DNA of 57,669 nucleotides from Rubellimicrobium mesophilum DSM 19309 (GCF_000600335.2 NZ_KK088567.1:1-57669); one strand, 5' to 3'; counted from the first letter of the stretch, positions 35,460 through 45,922 are shown. The notes: generated from the sequence alone by a model not told the origin. Made by a program: numbers and translations.

Positions 35460-36230
35460 ATGGACAGGATCCTCGTCACGCCGCGCTCCCTGACCTCGTC
35501 CCCGCCGCCCGCGCTGGACCGCCTGCGCGACGCCGGGTTCGATCTGGTCTTCTCAACCCCCGGCGCGACCCCCACGGAAGCGGAGCTCCTCCGCCTCGTC
35601 CCCGGCTGCGTAGGGTGGCTCGCGGGGGTGGAACCCGTGAGCGAGTCCGTCGTCGCCGCAGCCGACCGGCTCAGGATCATCAGCCGCAACGGCAGCGGGG
35701 CGGACAACCTTCCGGCATCGGCCCTCCGGGCGCGCGGCATCCGGGTCGCCCGCGCCATGGGAGCGAACGCCACCGGCATCGCGGAGCTGACGGTCGGCCT
35801 GATCCTCTCGGCCTGCCGCCACATCCCCGAGACCTCGACAGGCATCCGCGCGGGCGGCTGGCCGCGCCTCGTGGGCCGCGAGGTCGAGGGGACGACCGTG
35901 GGGATCGTGGGCCTGGGCGCCATCGGGCGGCGCGTCGCGCGGGTCCTGGCGCGGCTGCCCCGGGGCGCCATCGTCGTGAACACGGCCCGCGCCGGCTTCG
36001 TGGACGCGCCGGGTCTCCTCGCCGCGCTGGACGGCGGCCGGATCGAGGCCTACGCGACCGACGTGTTCGCGACCGAGCCGCCCGCTGGCGATCCGCTAGC
36101 CGCCCACCCACGCGTCCTGGCGACCAGCCACATCGGCGCGCTGACCGAGGGCAGCGTCACCCGTGCCACCGAGGCGGCGGTGGAGAACCTCCTCCTGGCG
36201 CTTCGCGCCCCCGCCCATGCGCCTGGCTGA
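35460..36230 (+). pseudogene. D-2-hydroxyacid dehydrogenase missing part of its NAD domain
   Basis: 256 residues (a GTG at 35451 would add three) against a usual ~310. Substrate-domain features are present (LRIISRNGSGADNLP, GANATGIAELTVGLIL), then GIVGLGAIGRRVARVLA. This is followed directly by LPRGAIVVNTARAGFVD, so roughly 50 residues between the glycine motif and the NTAR segment are absent. That stretch holds the acidic NAD-ribose residue and two strands of the Rossmann fold, so activity is doubtful. The C-terminal DVFATEPPAGDPL and ATSHIGALT are intact. Same operon as the truncated aldolase. Confidence 0.65.
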
Positions 36231-37080
36231 GGCGCCGCTGCCCGGTCCTCTGGCGGCCCACCTCGCCGAGCCGCCGGGGCGGGCCCCGAGCCTCGTCTGG
36301 CTCGGGCAGGCGGGGTTCGTGATCGACGGAGGCGGGCACCGAGTGGTCATCGACCCCTATCTCTCCGACAGCCTGGCCGAGAAGTATCGCGGCACCCGGT
36401 TCCCACACCGCCGCATGATGCCGGCCCCCGTCGCCCCCGGCGGCATCGCCCATGTCACGGCGGTGCTGGCGACCCATGCGCACACGGACCACCTCGACCC
36501 CGGGACCCTGCCCGCTCTCCTCGCCGCGAACCCGGATGCGGTGCTGGTCGCCCCCGCGTCAGTGGCCGAGACGGCCCTTGCCCGCTCCGGGATCGCGCCC
36601 GGCCGCCTGCGGTCCATCGACGCGGGAGGGACTCTGCACCTGAATCCGGACCTGATCGTCGCCGCCACGCGGGCCGCGCACGAATCGCTGGAGACGGACG
36701 ACCAGGGACGCCACCGCTTCCTGGGCCTCGCGATCCGCTGCGGGGGGGCGACCCTGTTCCATTCCGGCGACACGATCCCCTTCGAGGGGCAGGTCGAGGA
36801 GGTGCGCGCGCTCGGCGCCGACCTCGCCCTCCTGCCGGTCAACGGTCGCGACGCGGAGCGCCGGGCCAATGGCGTCCCCGGGAACCTGACCGTGGCGGAG
36901 GCGCTGGGCTTGGCGCGCCGGGCCGGCATTCCCGCAGTCGTGGCGCATCACTTCGACCTCTTCGACTTCAACACCGTCCCGAGGGCGGAGGTCGAGGCCG
37001 TGGCGGCCCGCACGACCGACATCCGGCTTGCGCCGGCCCGAACCGGCGTCATCTATCGGCTGGAGGAGGACGGGCGATGA
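36217..37080 (+). CDS. UlaG-like metallo-beta-lactamase-fold hydrolase
   Basis: 287 residues; its ATG lies inside the end of the preceding gene. Metal motif ATHAHTDHLDPGTL (HxHxDH), then HSGDTIPFEG and VVAHHFDLFDFNT with later ligands; the N-terminal SLVWLGQAGFVIDGGGHRVVIDPYLS is typical of the family. UlaG itself opens L-ascorbate 6-phosphate lactone. In this operon a sugar-acid lactone or phosphodiester is the likely target. It overlaps the RpiR gene by ATGA. Confidence 0.82.
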   Translation: MRLAEAPLPGPLAAHLAEPPGRAPSLVWLGQAGFVIDGGGHRVVIDPYLSDSLAEKYRGTRFPHRRMMPAPVAPGGIAHVTAVLATHAHTDHLDPGTLPALLAANPDAVLVAPASVAETALARSGIAPGRLRSIDAGGTLHLNPDLIVAATRAAHESLETDDQGRHRFLGLAIRCGGATLFHSGDTIPFEGQVEEVRALGADLALLPVNGRDAERRANGVPGNLTVAEALGLARRAGIPAVVAHHFDLFDFNTVPRAEVEAVAARTTDIRLAPARTGVIYRLEEDGR

Positions 37081-37961
37081 ACGTCGGCGAACTCGATCTG
37101 GCCGGCGCCCGCAACGTGCTGGAGGTCATCCGCGCGGTGCAGGCCGACCTGCGCAAGTCCGAGCGTCGGGTGGCCGAGGTCGTGCTCGCGGACCCGCAGC
37201 GGGTCCTCGGCTCCACCATATCCGAGACGGCCGAGATGGCCGGCGTGAGCCAGCCCACGGTGATCCGCTTCTGCACGGCCATCCGCTGCGACGGCTACCA
37301 GGACTTCAAGATCCGGCTGGCCCAGAGCCTCGCCCTGGGGACGTCCGCGACCCACTCGGCCATCGCCGAGGAGGACTCCCCCGAGGAGGTGGCCTCCAAG
37401 ATCTTCGACTACACGATGACTTCGCTCGACTGGGCGAGGCACCGGCTGGACATGGTCGCCGTGAACGCCGCGGTGGACCTCATCCTCGGGGCGGACCACC
37501 TCGAGTTCTTCGGCTTCGGCGCCTCGGCCATCGTCGCGCAGGACCTCCAGCAGAAGTTCCCGCTCTTCGGCATTCCGTGCAGCGCCACCATGGACAGCCA
37601 CCAGCAGATCATGGCGGCCTCCATGATGCGGCCCGGCGGGGTCGCGGTGGCGATCTCCAACACCGGGGCCACCCGCACCGTCGTGGAGCTGGCCCGCCTC
37701 GCGCGGGAGCAGGGGGCCAAGGTCATCGCCGTGACCGGATCCATGGAGTCGGCCCTCCTCAACTACGCCGACGTGGTCATCAACGTGGAGACGCTCGACA
37801 ATACCGACGTGTTCACGCCCACGACGAGCCGGATCGCCGCGCTGGTCGTGGCCGACATACTCTCGACCCTGGTCGCGCGACGACTTGGGAAGGCGCATAA
37901 CGAACGCCTCGTCCGGATGAAGCGCCTGTTGGCCCAGATGCGTCGGCATGAAGGGTTCTGA
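37077..37961 (+). CDS. MurR/RpiR-family transcriptional regulator with SIS domain
   Basis: 294 residues. N-terminal HTH_6 (RKSERRVAEVVLADPQRV, ISETAEMAGVSQPTVIRFCTAI) and, from about residue 130, a sugar isomerase (SIS) domain: FFGFGASAIVAQDLQQKF, VAVAISNTGATRTVVELAR, VIAVTGSMESALLNYADV. SIS domains of this family bind phosphosugars. It ends the rightward operon, and two TGTA-N7-TACA palindromes lie at the start of that operon, so it most likely controls both divergent units. Confidence 0.9.
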   Translation: MNVGELDLAGARNVLEVIRAVQADLRKSERRVAEVVLADPQRVLGSTISETAEMAGVSQPTVIRFCTAIRCDGYQDFKIRLAQSLALGTSATHSAIAEEDSPEEVASKIFDYTMTSLDWARHRLDMVAVNAAVDLILGADHLEFFGFGASAIVAQDLQQKFPLFGIPCSATMDSHQQIMAASMMRPGGVAVAISNTGATRTVVELARLAREQGAKVIAVTGSMESALLNYADVVINVETLDNTDVFTPTTSRIAALVVADILSTLVARRLGKAHNERLVRMKRLLAQMRRHEGF

Positions 37962-39290
37962 GCGCCGTCGCGCGTCGAAGGCCGACCGAACCCATCTCTG
38001 GACCCGGCCCTGGCGCGGTGGTGGTCGCGTCCCCCATCATCGCGAAAGCGGCGCGGGCGACAGTGGGTGTCGAAGGCGACGGTCCGGCCCAGGGCCTTGA
38101 GCCAGCAGCACTGGCCGCTGAGCCTCGTCCGCGCCTCGGGCGCAAGCATGGCGGGGGGCGGCCCTGGACAGGGAAAGGGCCCGGTGCTCCATGCACCGCA
38201 AGGCGCGACGTTCCAGGAGCACCGCCTCCGGAGCAGGCCTGCCGAGGTCGGCGCGCCTGCTTCAGCCGCTCGTTGAGGGCGACGGCAAGGATCACGATGG
38301 CGCCGTGGAGGCGATCCGAAAACGGCTTCCTTGACCCATGGCCCGGATCGACCTCGGCGGCATGGCCTTCGCCCCGACGCCGCCATTCGCCCGGCCCCGC
38401 CCCGCCGAAAGGGACGCCCCCCTACCCCACGGCCGGTCCCCGAGCCGATCGCCAGCTCCCATCCAGGTGCCCAGTGATCCGACAGCACTCAGATCCCCCT
38501 CGCCCGAGGCGCGTCGGGCGGCAGCCCCCGGGATCGCAGGACGGCCCCGAGGCCGGAGCCCCGGACGCACCACCGCGCCGGAGCCGACGCATCCCGGAGC
38601 CCAGGTGCAGCCCAAAGCCGTGAGCGCAAACGGCCACCCGGCCGGTTACGACCCATGACGTCCCAGCTTGCTCACGGCTTCGGAGTGGTAGCGGAGGAGC
38701 GTTCTGGTCATTCCCCGACAATCCGCCTGCTCAAGATTGTCGTTTAGGAAAGTCCTATCGCAAGAGGGGCCCGGAGGGATGCCGATCGGCCAAGCACATG
38801 CCATGATGGAGGCGAACGTCGCTCGCCAACTCAGAGGCTTGGGGTGTCCGCGCCGGGCAGGCGTCCGAGGCGCTGAGGCCGGCCTCGGGTCGCGTCCGGG
38901 CGGTTCCTGGCGTTTGCCGACGCCGCGCTTGCATCCGGCTGACTTCTAGTCCGTCTGCAACCAGATCGGAAAGGTTATTTCGAACGACCTCCTGTGTCGA
39001 TTCGGTTGAACTCGACACCGCCTCAACGGTTGGAAGCCCCAGTCTTTGGCGGTCGGGGACAGCTTGTGCCATCCACTCTATGAGCCATTCCATCGGTCTG
39101 ACCGAGGCATCCACGCACTTGTCGGCGAGCATGCTGCTCGGAGAATGGAGTTCCATTCCGCGGGCGCTGGTCAACCGCATGATCGAGGAGGCCCGACATG
39201 GCGGACGTCCAAACCGCATCATCCCGGACTGAGCGCTTCATCCGATGCAGAACGCCCGAAGACCAGGTCAGGTGCAATTGCCGACCGAAA
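37962..39290. other. Coding desert of 1.3 kb
   Basis: Frames on both strands are fragmentary and low in coding character. I tested for transposase remnants and found nothing I can name; one 155-codon minus-strand frame (38755-39222) has no recognisable motif. Base composition dips near 38,690-38,770 and 38,950-39,010, unlike the neighbouring genes, which may mark old insertion scars. Confidence 0.5.
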
Positions 39291-39884
39291 TCAGGGCCAC
39301 GGCTCGAGTCGCGCCATATCCTCCACATGATCAATGTCGAAAACCGCTCCTGCGTCCAGCGTCTCGACGCGAACCGTCTTGTCGTGGTCAGACAGCAGGT
39401 GCCGACCGCCGCGGTCTCCCTTGAGCGAGCGGAGGTCATCGAACAGCGCGCGTCCGAAGGCGACGGGATGCGCGGGCCTCCCGCTGAAGCGCATCTCCGC
39501 GCCGATGGCTCCATTCTCCAGGGCAGCGATCAGCAGTCCGGCGGCGCTGGGCGGCACCAGCGGCATGTCTCCGAGGAAGACGACCACGCCCCGGCTGCCG
39601 CCAGGAAGGGCATTGACGCCGGCCCGCAGCGAAGCCGCCAAGCCCTCCCGCCAGTCTGGCGCGCGAACAGAGACCATGCGGGACGATCCTAGCGCGCTCA
39701 AGGCGGCCTCGACGGCGTCCGCATCGCAGCCGGTGACGGCAATGCAGGCCTCGACCGGCGAGGCGAGGGCCGTTCGGGCGGCCGCTCGCACCAGGGGCTC
39801 GCCCCGCCACGGCGCAAGGAGCTTGCCGCCTCCGAACCGCGATCCCGCGCCGGCGGCCAGGAGGAGCGCGTGATACCCCGCCAT
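39291..39884 (-). CDS. mocA: Molybdenum cofactor cytidylyltransferase-like protein
   Basis: 197 residues. Nucleotidyltransferase motif LLLAAGAGSRFGGGKLLAPWRGEPLV at the N-terminus, then VVVFLGDMPLVPPSAAGLLI and GRPAHPVAFGRALFDDLRSLKGDRGGR, the last being characteristic of MocA. MocA adds CMP to molybdopterin to make the MCD form used by PaoABC- and IorAB-type enzymes, both encoded next door. It follows the xdhC-like gene by 4 bases in the same leftward operon. Confidence 0.85.
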   Translation of the reverse strand: MAGYHALLLAAGAGSRFGGGKLLAPWRGEPLVRAAARTALASPVEACIAVTGCDADAVEAALSALGSSRMVSVRAPDWREGLAASLRAGVNALPGGSRGVVVFLGDMPLVPPSAAGLLIAALENGAIGAEMRFSGRPAHPVAFGRALFDDLRSLKGDRGGRHLLSDHDKTVRVETLDAGAVFDIDHVEDMARLEPWP

Positions 39885-39888
39885 GATA

Positions 39889-40924
39889 TCAGGGCGCAGG
39901 GCCGATGATCTCGGCGACCACGCCGACGGCGATGTCGCGCGGGGAGCAACCGGCGACGGGGGAGCCCGATGGGCCCCCGCAGACGAGACAGCTCCGGCTC
40001 CGACAGGCCGGCCTTGCGGAGACGGTCAAGCCGCTCGGCCAGGCGCCGACGCGAGCCCAGCACGCCGACATAGCTGGCCTTCGATCTCAGCGCCGCGACG
40101 AGGGCGGCCGCATCGAGCTCCACGTCATGGGTCGCGACGGCAATGGCGGTCCACTCGTCCGGAGCGAGAGCCGCCAGGGCCGCGTCAGCGTGGTCCCGCC
40201 GGTAGGCGACGGGGATGGGCGGCGGCGTCCTGGGCCCGTTCGGACGGATGATCGTCACGTCCCAGCCCTGTTGCCAACCTGCCATCGCGATGGCGAGGGC
40301 GAAGGGGTCGCCCCCTATCACAAGAAGCCGCTGCGAGGGAACATGGAGGCGATTCACCAGCCACGCAGGCCCGGCCTCCTCGCCCAGCGGAGCACTGCGC
40401 CGGCGCCGCCCGTCGCTCAGATAACGGACGGAGCGTCGGGCGCGCCAGGCGGCGAGCAGCGCGGCAATGGCTGGGTCGCCGGGACGGATCGGCTCAAGGA
40501 GGAGTTCGATACGGCCACCGCACGGGAGGCGGATGTCCACGAACCGACTGCCCCGCCCATAGGTCAGGATGCGGGGACGTCCGTCCCGAAGCGCCTCCCT
40601 GGCGTGGAGCACCACATCGCCTTCCACGCAGCCGCCCGACACGAAGCCCCAGGCGTGATCCCTGGTGACCAGCATCTGGGTGCCAACAGGGCGTGGACCG
40701 CCTTCGGCGGCATGGAGGGTGACCAGCACGAAGGGCTCGCCCAGGGCCACGCAGTCGGCCATGAGGGGGCGCATGTCCTCGGCCAGTCCCTCCATCGGCC
40801 AGTCGGGCGCGGTCGGGACGGCCTCGGGTTTCTCGATGCCCAGAGGTGGACCCACCACGACGTCAGCCTGCGCCTCCCCGAGCAGCGAGGTGTCCTGCAA
40901 GGCGATCCTGCCGGTCTCAGGCAT
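39889..40924 (-). CDS. xdhC: XdhC/CoxI-family molybdenum hydroxylase maturation protein, one frameshift
   Basis: About 344 residues after removing one C from the five-base run at 39958-39962; the C-terminus PVAGCSPRDIAVGVVAEIIG is in the shifted frame. N-terminal XdhC domain: LVTLHAAEGGPRPVGTQMLVT, GFVSGGCVEGDV. C-terminal Rossmann domain: LLVIGGDPFALAIAM, TAIAVATHDVELDAAALVAALRS, YVGVLGSRRRLAERL. Family proteins bind Moco and insert the sulfido ligand before transfer to the apo-enzyme. The ATG overlaps the end of the IorB-type gene. I regard the frameshift as technical. Confidence 0.83.
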
Positions 40925-43131
40925 TCAGCGCTGCCTGTAGGCGGTCGGGCGACAGCGGCAGGTTCACCATTCGCACGCCCGTGGCGTTGCGGATCGCGTT
41001 CCCCACAGCCGCCGGGGTCGGGCCTTGGGCAGCTTCGCCTGTTCCCAGGAAGGGCTCGCCGGGGCGGTCCATGACATGGACTTCGATGCTGTCGGGCACG
41101 CTGGTGAAACGGAGCATCGGGTAGCTCGCCCAGTCGATGCTGGTCACGCGAGTCCGGTCGAAGGTCACCTGCTCGTAGAGCGTCCAGCTCAGCGATTGCA
41201 TGATGCCGCCCTGGGTCTGGTTGCGGATGCCGTCGAGGCTCACCGCCTCGCCGCTGTCGATGGCGGCGATGACGTTGCGGACGCGGACCCGCCCCGTCTC
41301 GGGTTCCACCTCCAGCGTGAGGGCCAGTGCGAGGTAGGCCGCGTGGTTCTTATAGCGCGCGAAGGCGAAGCCGCGCCCCCGGCCTGGGGGCAGAGGATCC
41401 GAGGACCAGTTCGCCTCCTGGGCGGCCCGCTCGACCACGTCGCGGGCGCGAGGGTCCTCCAGGTGACGCAGGCGGAACTCCACGGGATCGGTCCCGGCCA
41501 GGATCGCCAGCTCGTCCATGAAGCTTTCCAGGGCGAAGACGTTGGCGTAGGCGCCGAGCGCGCGAAGGGCCGAGACGCGGAGCGGCATCTCCTTGAGGAA
41601 GTGCCACTGCACGAGCTTGTTCGGGATCGTGTAGTACGGGTCGGCGTTGCGGTCGCCACTGCCATTCGGCGAGATCTGGAGCTTTGGCTCCTCCGGCTGG
41701 AACGCCTTGGCCATGAGGCGGCCAGCGATCAGAGCCCCCGCCGGGCCGGGCCGGGTCGAGTGCGTGTTGCTCCAGAGGTCGTAGGTCCAGTGGCTGATGC
41801 GCCCCTGCTCGTCCACGCGGCCAGCGATGTCCATCACCATGGCGGGCCCGTAGGGCTCCCAGCCGTTCTCCTGCTCGCGCATCCACTGGACCCGCACCGG
41901 GCGGCCCGGGAACTTGGTCGCGATCAGCGCTGCGTCGGCGGCGGCGTCATCGGCGCCGTTGTGGCCGTAGCAGCCTGAACCCTCGACGTGGACAGCGCGA
42001 ACCTTGGCCTCGTCCATGCCCAGCATCTCGGCGATGGCCTTGCGGTCAGGATAGACGCCTTGGGTGTGGGTCCAGACGGTCAGCTGGTCGCCGTCCATGT
42101 GCGCGAGCGCGCAGGACGGGCCAATGGAGCCGTGCATCATGTAGGGCCGGCTGAAGGTCATCCGCAGGCTGTGGTCGCCCTCCGGGACGCCGTGCTGCCC
42201 CGCCTCGGACACCGTGCCCACCTCGCTCTCCAGGCTGCGGAGCGCGTCCGGCAGTTTGGCCTGGTCGGGAAGGGTCTCGCTCTCGGTCCACTGCGTCCCC
42301 TCGGAGAGGGCGCGCATGGCTCGGATCGCCTGCCACTCACGCTCGGCCACGACGGCCAGGAAGTTCCCGTCCTGGACGACGCCCAGGACCCGGCGATGGC
42401 CTCGACGCCCGACGCATCGACGGAGGCGAGGGTCGCGCGGGGGCTCGGCGGTCGGACGACGCGGGCATGGACCATGCCCTCGGGCCGCATGTCCTGAACG
42501 TAGGCCGCGCCGCCCGTGACCTTGCCCGGAATGTCGACGCGCTGCACGTCGGTGCCGAAGACGCTGTAGTCGCCCGGCTGGCGATAGGGCACCTCCATCC
42601 GCACCGGGACCGTGAGGTCGAGCGAGGCCGCGAGGTCGCCGTAGCCCAGCGACCGGCCACCGCCCTGCACAGCCTTGTCCCCACCGTCAGTGAGGCCGCC
42701 TCCACCCCGAGTTGCCGCGCCGCCTCCTCCAGCAGGAGGACACGCACGTTCGCGGCGGCGTGCCGGATCGCCATGCCGCTGTTCGACATCGACTGACTGC
42801 CGGCGGTGAAGCCCTCGTCCGGGGTGAGCCCGGTGTCGGCCGTGATGAGTTCGATCTCGCCCGGGACCACCGACAGCTCCTCGGCGGCGACCATCCGCAG
42901 GGCGGTCTTAATGCCCTGTCCCAGCTCGGCCTTGCCGGTGAAGACGGTGATGTCACCCTCCGGCGAGATGCGGATCCAGGCGTCGAGGTTCGGAGTGTCA
43001 GCGAGATCGCCGGGCAACTCCGGGCCCTCTGCCTGCTCCTGAGCCCGCAGGGGGCCGGCCAGGGAGAAGGCGACGACGAGGCCGCCGGCTGCCGCACCCA
43101 GGAATCCGCGCCGCGACAGGGACAGGGTCAT
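40917..43131 (-). CDS. Exported molybdenum-binding oxidoreductase large subunit (IorB-like), two frameshifts
   Basis: Three overlapping frames together give one ~738-residue protein. Adding one G at the run 42679-42682 and one at the GGG near 42389 joins them. N-terminus: twin-arginine signal SRRGFLGAAAGGLVVAFSLA. Then WIRISPEGDITVFTGKAELGQGIKTAL, TPDEGFTAGSQSMSNSG, VFGTDVQRVDIPGKVTGGAAYVQD, GSGCYGHNGADDAAADAAL and the C-terminal GTGEAAQGPTPAAVGNAI with the catalytic glutamate. This is the split, exported layout of isoquinoline 1-oxidoreductase and related aldehyde dehydrogenases. It works with the 2Fe-2S subunit and trihaem cytochrome encoded just upstream. Substrate unknown (aldehyde or N-heterocycle). 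Confidence 0.82.
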
Positions 43132-43628
43132 AGCACGTCCTCCCCGACCGGGCGTGAGGCCGCCGCTTGCTGCATCTCACCCTGGGCGCGGAGGATCGCG
43201 CGGAGGATGCGGATGTGGGTTCCGCAGCGGCAGAGATTGAACTCAAGCGCCTCCCGGATCTCCTGCTCCGAGGCTCCGGGATTGGCCGTGAGCGTCGCCT
43301 GCGCCCGCATCATCATCCCGGGGATGCAGTAGCCGCATTGCGCCGCCTGCTCGGCGATGAAGGCGGCCTGCATGGGACCCGGCGCGTCGGCCGTGCCCAG
43401 CCCCTCGACCGTCAGGACCTTGCGCCCTTCCACGGTTAGGAGCGGCATCAGGCAGGACAGGACGGCGGTGCCGTCCACCATGACCGTGCAGGCCCCGCAT
43501 TGGCCGAGTCCGCAGCCGTACTTGGCGCCGTGGAGCCCCAGCTCGTCGCGCAGGACGTAGAGGAGAGGCGTGTCGGGATCGGATTCGGCGTCCACGACCG
43601 CGCCATTGACCGTTAGCCTCGTCGTCAT
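43128..43628 (-). CDS. 2Fe-2S subunit of the IorAB-type oxidoreductase
   Basis: 166 residues with both iron-sulfur sites: CGLGQCGAC near residues 39-47 and, later, CGYCIPG and FNLCRCGTH. No signal peptide of its own, so it presumably travels with the Tat-exported large subunit. ATGA overlaps join it to the cytochrome gene upstream and the large-subunit gene downstream. Confidence 0.9.
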   Translation of the reverse strand: MTTRLTVNGAVVDAESDPDTPLLYVLRDELGLHGAKYGCGLGQCGACTVMVDGTAVLSCLMPLLTVEGRKVLTVEGLGTADAPGPMQAAFIAEQAAQCGYCIPGMMMRAQATLTANPGASEQEIREALEFNLCRCGTHIRILRAILRAQGEMQQAAASRPVGEDVL

Positions 43629-45064
43629 GGCTCCTCCTTGGCGCCCAGGTTGCGGGGCGCCCGCTCGATCATGTCGGCGGGGCGGACGCTCACGGGATGC
43701 TCGCCGGTCCGGGTGGCGGTGACGAGCTCGCCCACCCCCTCCCAGTCGGGCTTGTCGGTGAACTCCCGGCGCAGGTAGGTCAGGAGGTTGATCGTGTCCA
43801 AGTCGGACAGGACGCCCTCGAAGCCCGGCATGACCGCGCTGGCCATACCATCGGCCGGAGGCAGGCCCCAGAAAGTGACGATGACGATGTTCTGCGGGTT
43901 CGAGGCATTAACGGCCGTGCTGAGGTGGAAGTCGAGCCCGCCATAGGGCTGCGGCCGGTCGCCCTCGTGGCAGGAGGCGCAGGCGGCCGCATAGATTTCG
44001 GCGCCGCGCGCAAACCCGGCGTCCTCCGATTGCGCCTGAGTACCGGACGCTTGCCCTTGGGCTTCGTCCGTGTCCTCAGGCTGGGTCTGGGTATCGGAGG
44101 TCTGCCCTTCCCCGGGCGCCTCGATGACCGAGGCGGCCAAGGCCGGACCCGCGTCCGGCACCTCCGGGGCGCCCATCCGCGAGGCGGTGTAGACCGCGAT
44201 CGCCTCCACGCCCTCGTCCGAAAGCCGCCCCAGGTTCCCCGTCACCTCGGCCATCGGCCCGCGCGAGACGCCGTGGTCCTGGTGCCAGCCATTCCGCAGG
44301 TAGAAGGCCAGGGCATCCGCCGACCAGGGGATCGGGGCGGGCGAGTTCTCGTTGATCGGATAGGCGGTCCAGCCCTCGGCCATGCCGCCGTTCCAGGCCT
44401 CATCCTTCTCGCGCGCGCCCAGGGCGTTGCGTGGGGTATGACAGCCGCCGCAGTGCCCGAGCCCCTCGGCCAGGTAGGCCCCCCGGTTCCACTGATCGCT
44501 CTTCCCGGGATCGGGAGCGAAGCGGCCACTGTCGAAGAAGAGAAGCTTCCACCCCGCCACGGTCGCCCGGATGTTGAGTGGAAAGGGAAGCTCGTTCGGG
44601 GGCGGCTGGTTCTCCACGGCGCGCCGGGTCATCAGATAGGCGTAGAGCGCCTCGACGTCATTGTCCGACAGCAGCGTGAACTGGTCGTAGGGAAAGGCCG
44701 GGTAGAGGTGGTGCCCGTCGCGATCGAGCCCGTCGTGCAGCGAACGTCTGAAGGCGGCGAGGCTCCAAGTTCCGATCCCGGTCTTTTCGTCCGGCGTGAT
44801 GTTGGTCGAGTAGACGGTGCCGAACGGCGTGGGCACGGCCAGCCCGCCGGCAAAGGCATCGCCGCCCGGGACGGTGTGACAGGCGATGCAGTTGCCCACT
44901 GCGGCGAGTTGAGTGCCCCTCGCCACCAGATCCGCGTCGAAGCTGGCCGGGTCAGGCCGCGGGACGGGATCGAAGGACGAGCGCCACGTCAGGGCATAGG
45001 CGCCGGCGGCTCCGACCACGATCAGAGCCGGAACGAGGATTCCGAGAGTCCGCCCCAGCGCCAT
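43625..45064 (-). CDS. Membrane-anchored trihaem cytochrome c
   Basis: 479 residues. An N-terminal anchor (LGILVPALIVVGAAGAYAL) is followed by three haem sites: CIACH near residue 59, CGGCH near 205 and CASCH near 365. The arrangement is that of the cytochrome subunit of periplasmic alcohol/aldehyde dehydrogenases. A Gln/Thr/Asp/Glu-rich linker with imperfect repeats (SDTQTQPEDTDEAQ, SGTQAQSEDAG) separates haem domains 2 and 3. It should carry electrons from the IorAB-like enzyme to the respiratory chain. First gene of the leftward operon. Confidence 0.88.
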   Translation of the reverse strand: MALGRTLGILVPALIVVGAAGAYALTWRSSFDPVPRPDPASFDADLVARGTQLAAVGNCIACHTVPGGDAFAGGLAVPTPFGTVYSTNITPDEKTGIGTWSLAAFRRSLHDGLDRDGHHLYPAFPYDQFTLLSDNDVEALYAYLMTRRAVENQPPPNELPFPLNIRATVAGWKLLFFDSGRFAPDPGKSDQWNRGAYLAEGLGHCGGCHTPRNALGAREKDEAWNGGMAEGWTAYPINENSPAPIPWSADALAFYLRNGWHQDHGVSRGPMAEVTGNLGRLSDEGVEAIAVYTASRMGAPEVPDAGPALAASVIEAPGEGQTSDTQTQPEDTDEAQGQASGTQAQSEDAGFARGAEIYAAACASCHEGDRPQPYGGLDFHLSTAVNASNPQNIVIVTFWGLPPADGMASAVMPGFEGVLSDLDTINLLTYLRREFTDKPDWEGVGELVTATRTGEHPVSVRPADMIERAPRNLGAKEEP

Positions 45065-45160
45065 ATCGAATCTCCTTGGGAGATAACGGGCCGTTGGCGG
45101 CCAAGTTCCTCATCGAACCGGCCCCTGACCCAGGGGAACCATGGCGGGAGTGGCGGCATC

Positions 45161-45190
45161 GGTTCCCAACCCGCCCAAGAGTTGGGAACC
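45161..45190. promoter_or_regulatory. Perfect 10-bp inverted repeat between two divergent molybdo-enzyme operons
   Basis: GGTTCCCAAC (45161-45170) and GTTGGGAACC (45181-45190), spaced by exactly 10 bases, one helical turn. It lies in the 327-bp divergent gap, which holds no convincing gene. The spacing suits a dimeric regulator; no T-run follows, so a terminator is less likely. Confidence 0.5.
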
Positions 45191-45391
45191 TTCGATCCGC
45201 GGCATCAGTTTCGAAAACTCACTCGGGGCCCCGTCAGTCCGGGATCGCCGCCTCAAGGAAGAGACCATGGAGCACGGCCAGAGCCCGGACGACAGAATGG
45301 TTCGCGCCGATGTCCTGATCCTCCCGGATCGGCCTGCGATGGCCGGGCCCGGGATCGCCCCGCTCCTCACCCCTGCCCTGGAGGCGCCGAC

Positions 45392-45922
45392 ATGAGCCAG
45401 GCCACCCGTTCCATGGCCGACGATCCTGGCCCCACGGTCGCGGCCCGTCCCATCGCGCAGCTCCCCCTCGCGATCACCGTCAACGGGGTGGAGCGACGCC
45501 TGTCCGTCGAGCCCTGGGTCACGCTCCTCGACCTCCTGCGCGATCACCTCGACCTGTCCGGGACCAAGAAGGGCTGCGACCACGGCCAGTGCGGCGCCTG
45601 CACCGTGCTGATCGACGGCCAGCGGATCAACGCCTGCCTCAAGCTCGCCATCACGCTCGACGGCGCGGAGGTCACGACCATCGAGGGCCTGGGCCGGCCC
45701 GACGCGCTCCACCCGCTCCAAGCCGCCTTCATCGAGCACGATGCCTTCCAGTGCGGCTACTGCACGCCAGGCCAGATCTGCTCGGCCGTGGGCCTGCTCG
45801 CGGAAGGACACGCCACCACGCGCGAGGAGGTCCGCGAGATGATGAGCGGCAATCTCTGCCGCTGCGGCGCCTACACCAACATCGCGGACGCCATCCTCGA
45901 CGTCATGGGAGGCGACGAATGA
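45392..45922 (+). CDS. paoA: 2Fe-2S subunit of a PaoABC-type aldehyde oxidoreductase
   Basis: 176 residues; ATG behind GGAGG. Cysteine motifs [21 protein letters not shown] and [11 protein letters not shown]. Compared with the E. coli PaoA, which starts with a Tat signal, the N-terminus here ([19 protein letters not shown]) lacks a twin arginine and a hydrophobic core, so the enzyme may be cytoplasmic. ATGA overlap with paoB. Confidence 0.87.
   Translation: MSQATRSMADDPGPTVAARPIAQLPLAITVNGVERRLSVEPWVTLLDLLRDHLDLSGTKKGCDHGQCGACTVLIDGQRINACLKLAITLDGAEVTTIEGLGRPDALHPLQAAFIEHDAFQCGYCTPGQICSAVGLLAEGHATTREEVREMMSGNLCRCGAYTNIADAILDVMGGDE

Noticed and set aside
38755..39222. 155-codon leftward frame in the 1.3-kb desert
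   Set aside because: No motif, arginine/serine-rich, no ribosome binding site that I can see.
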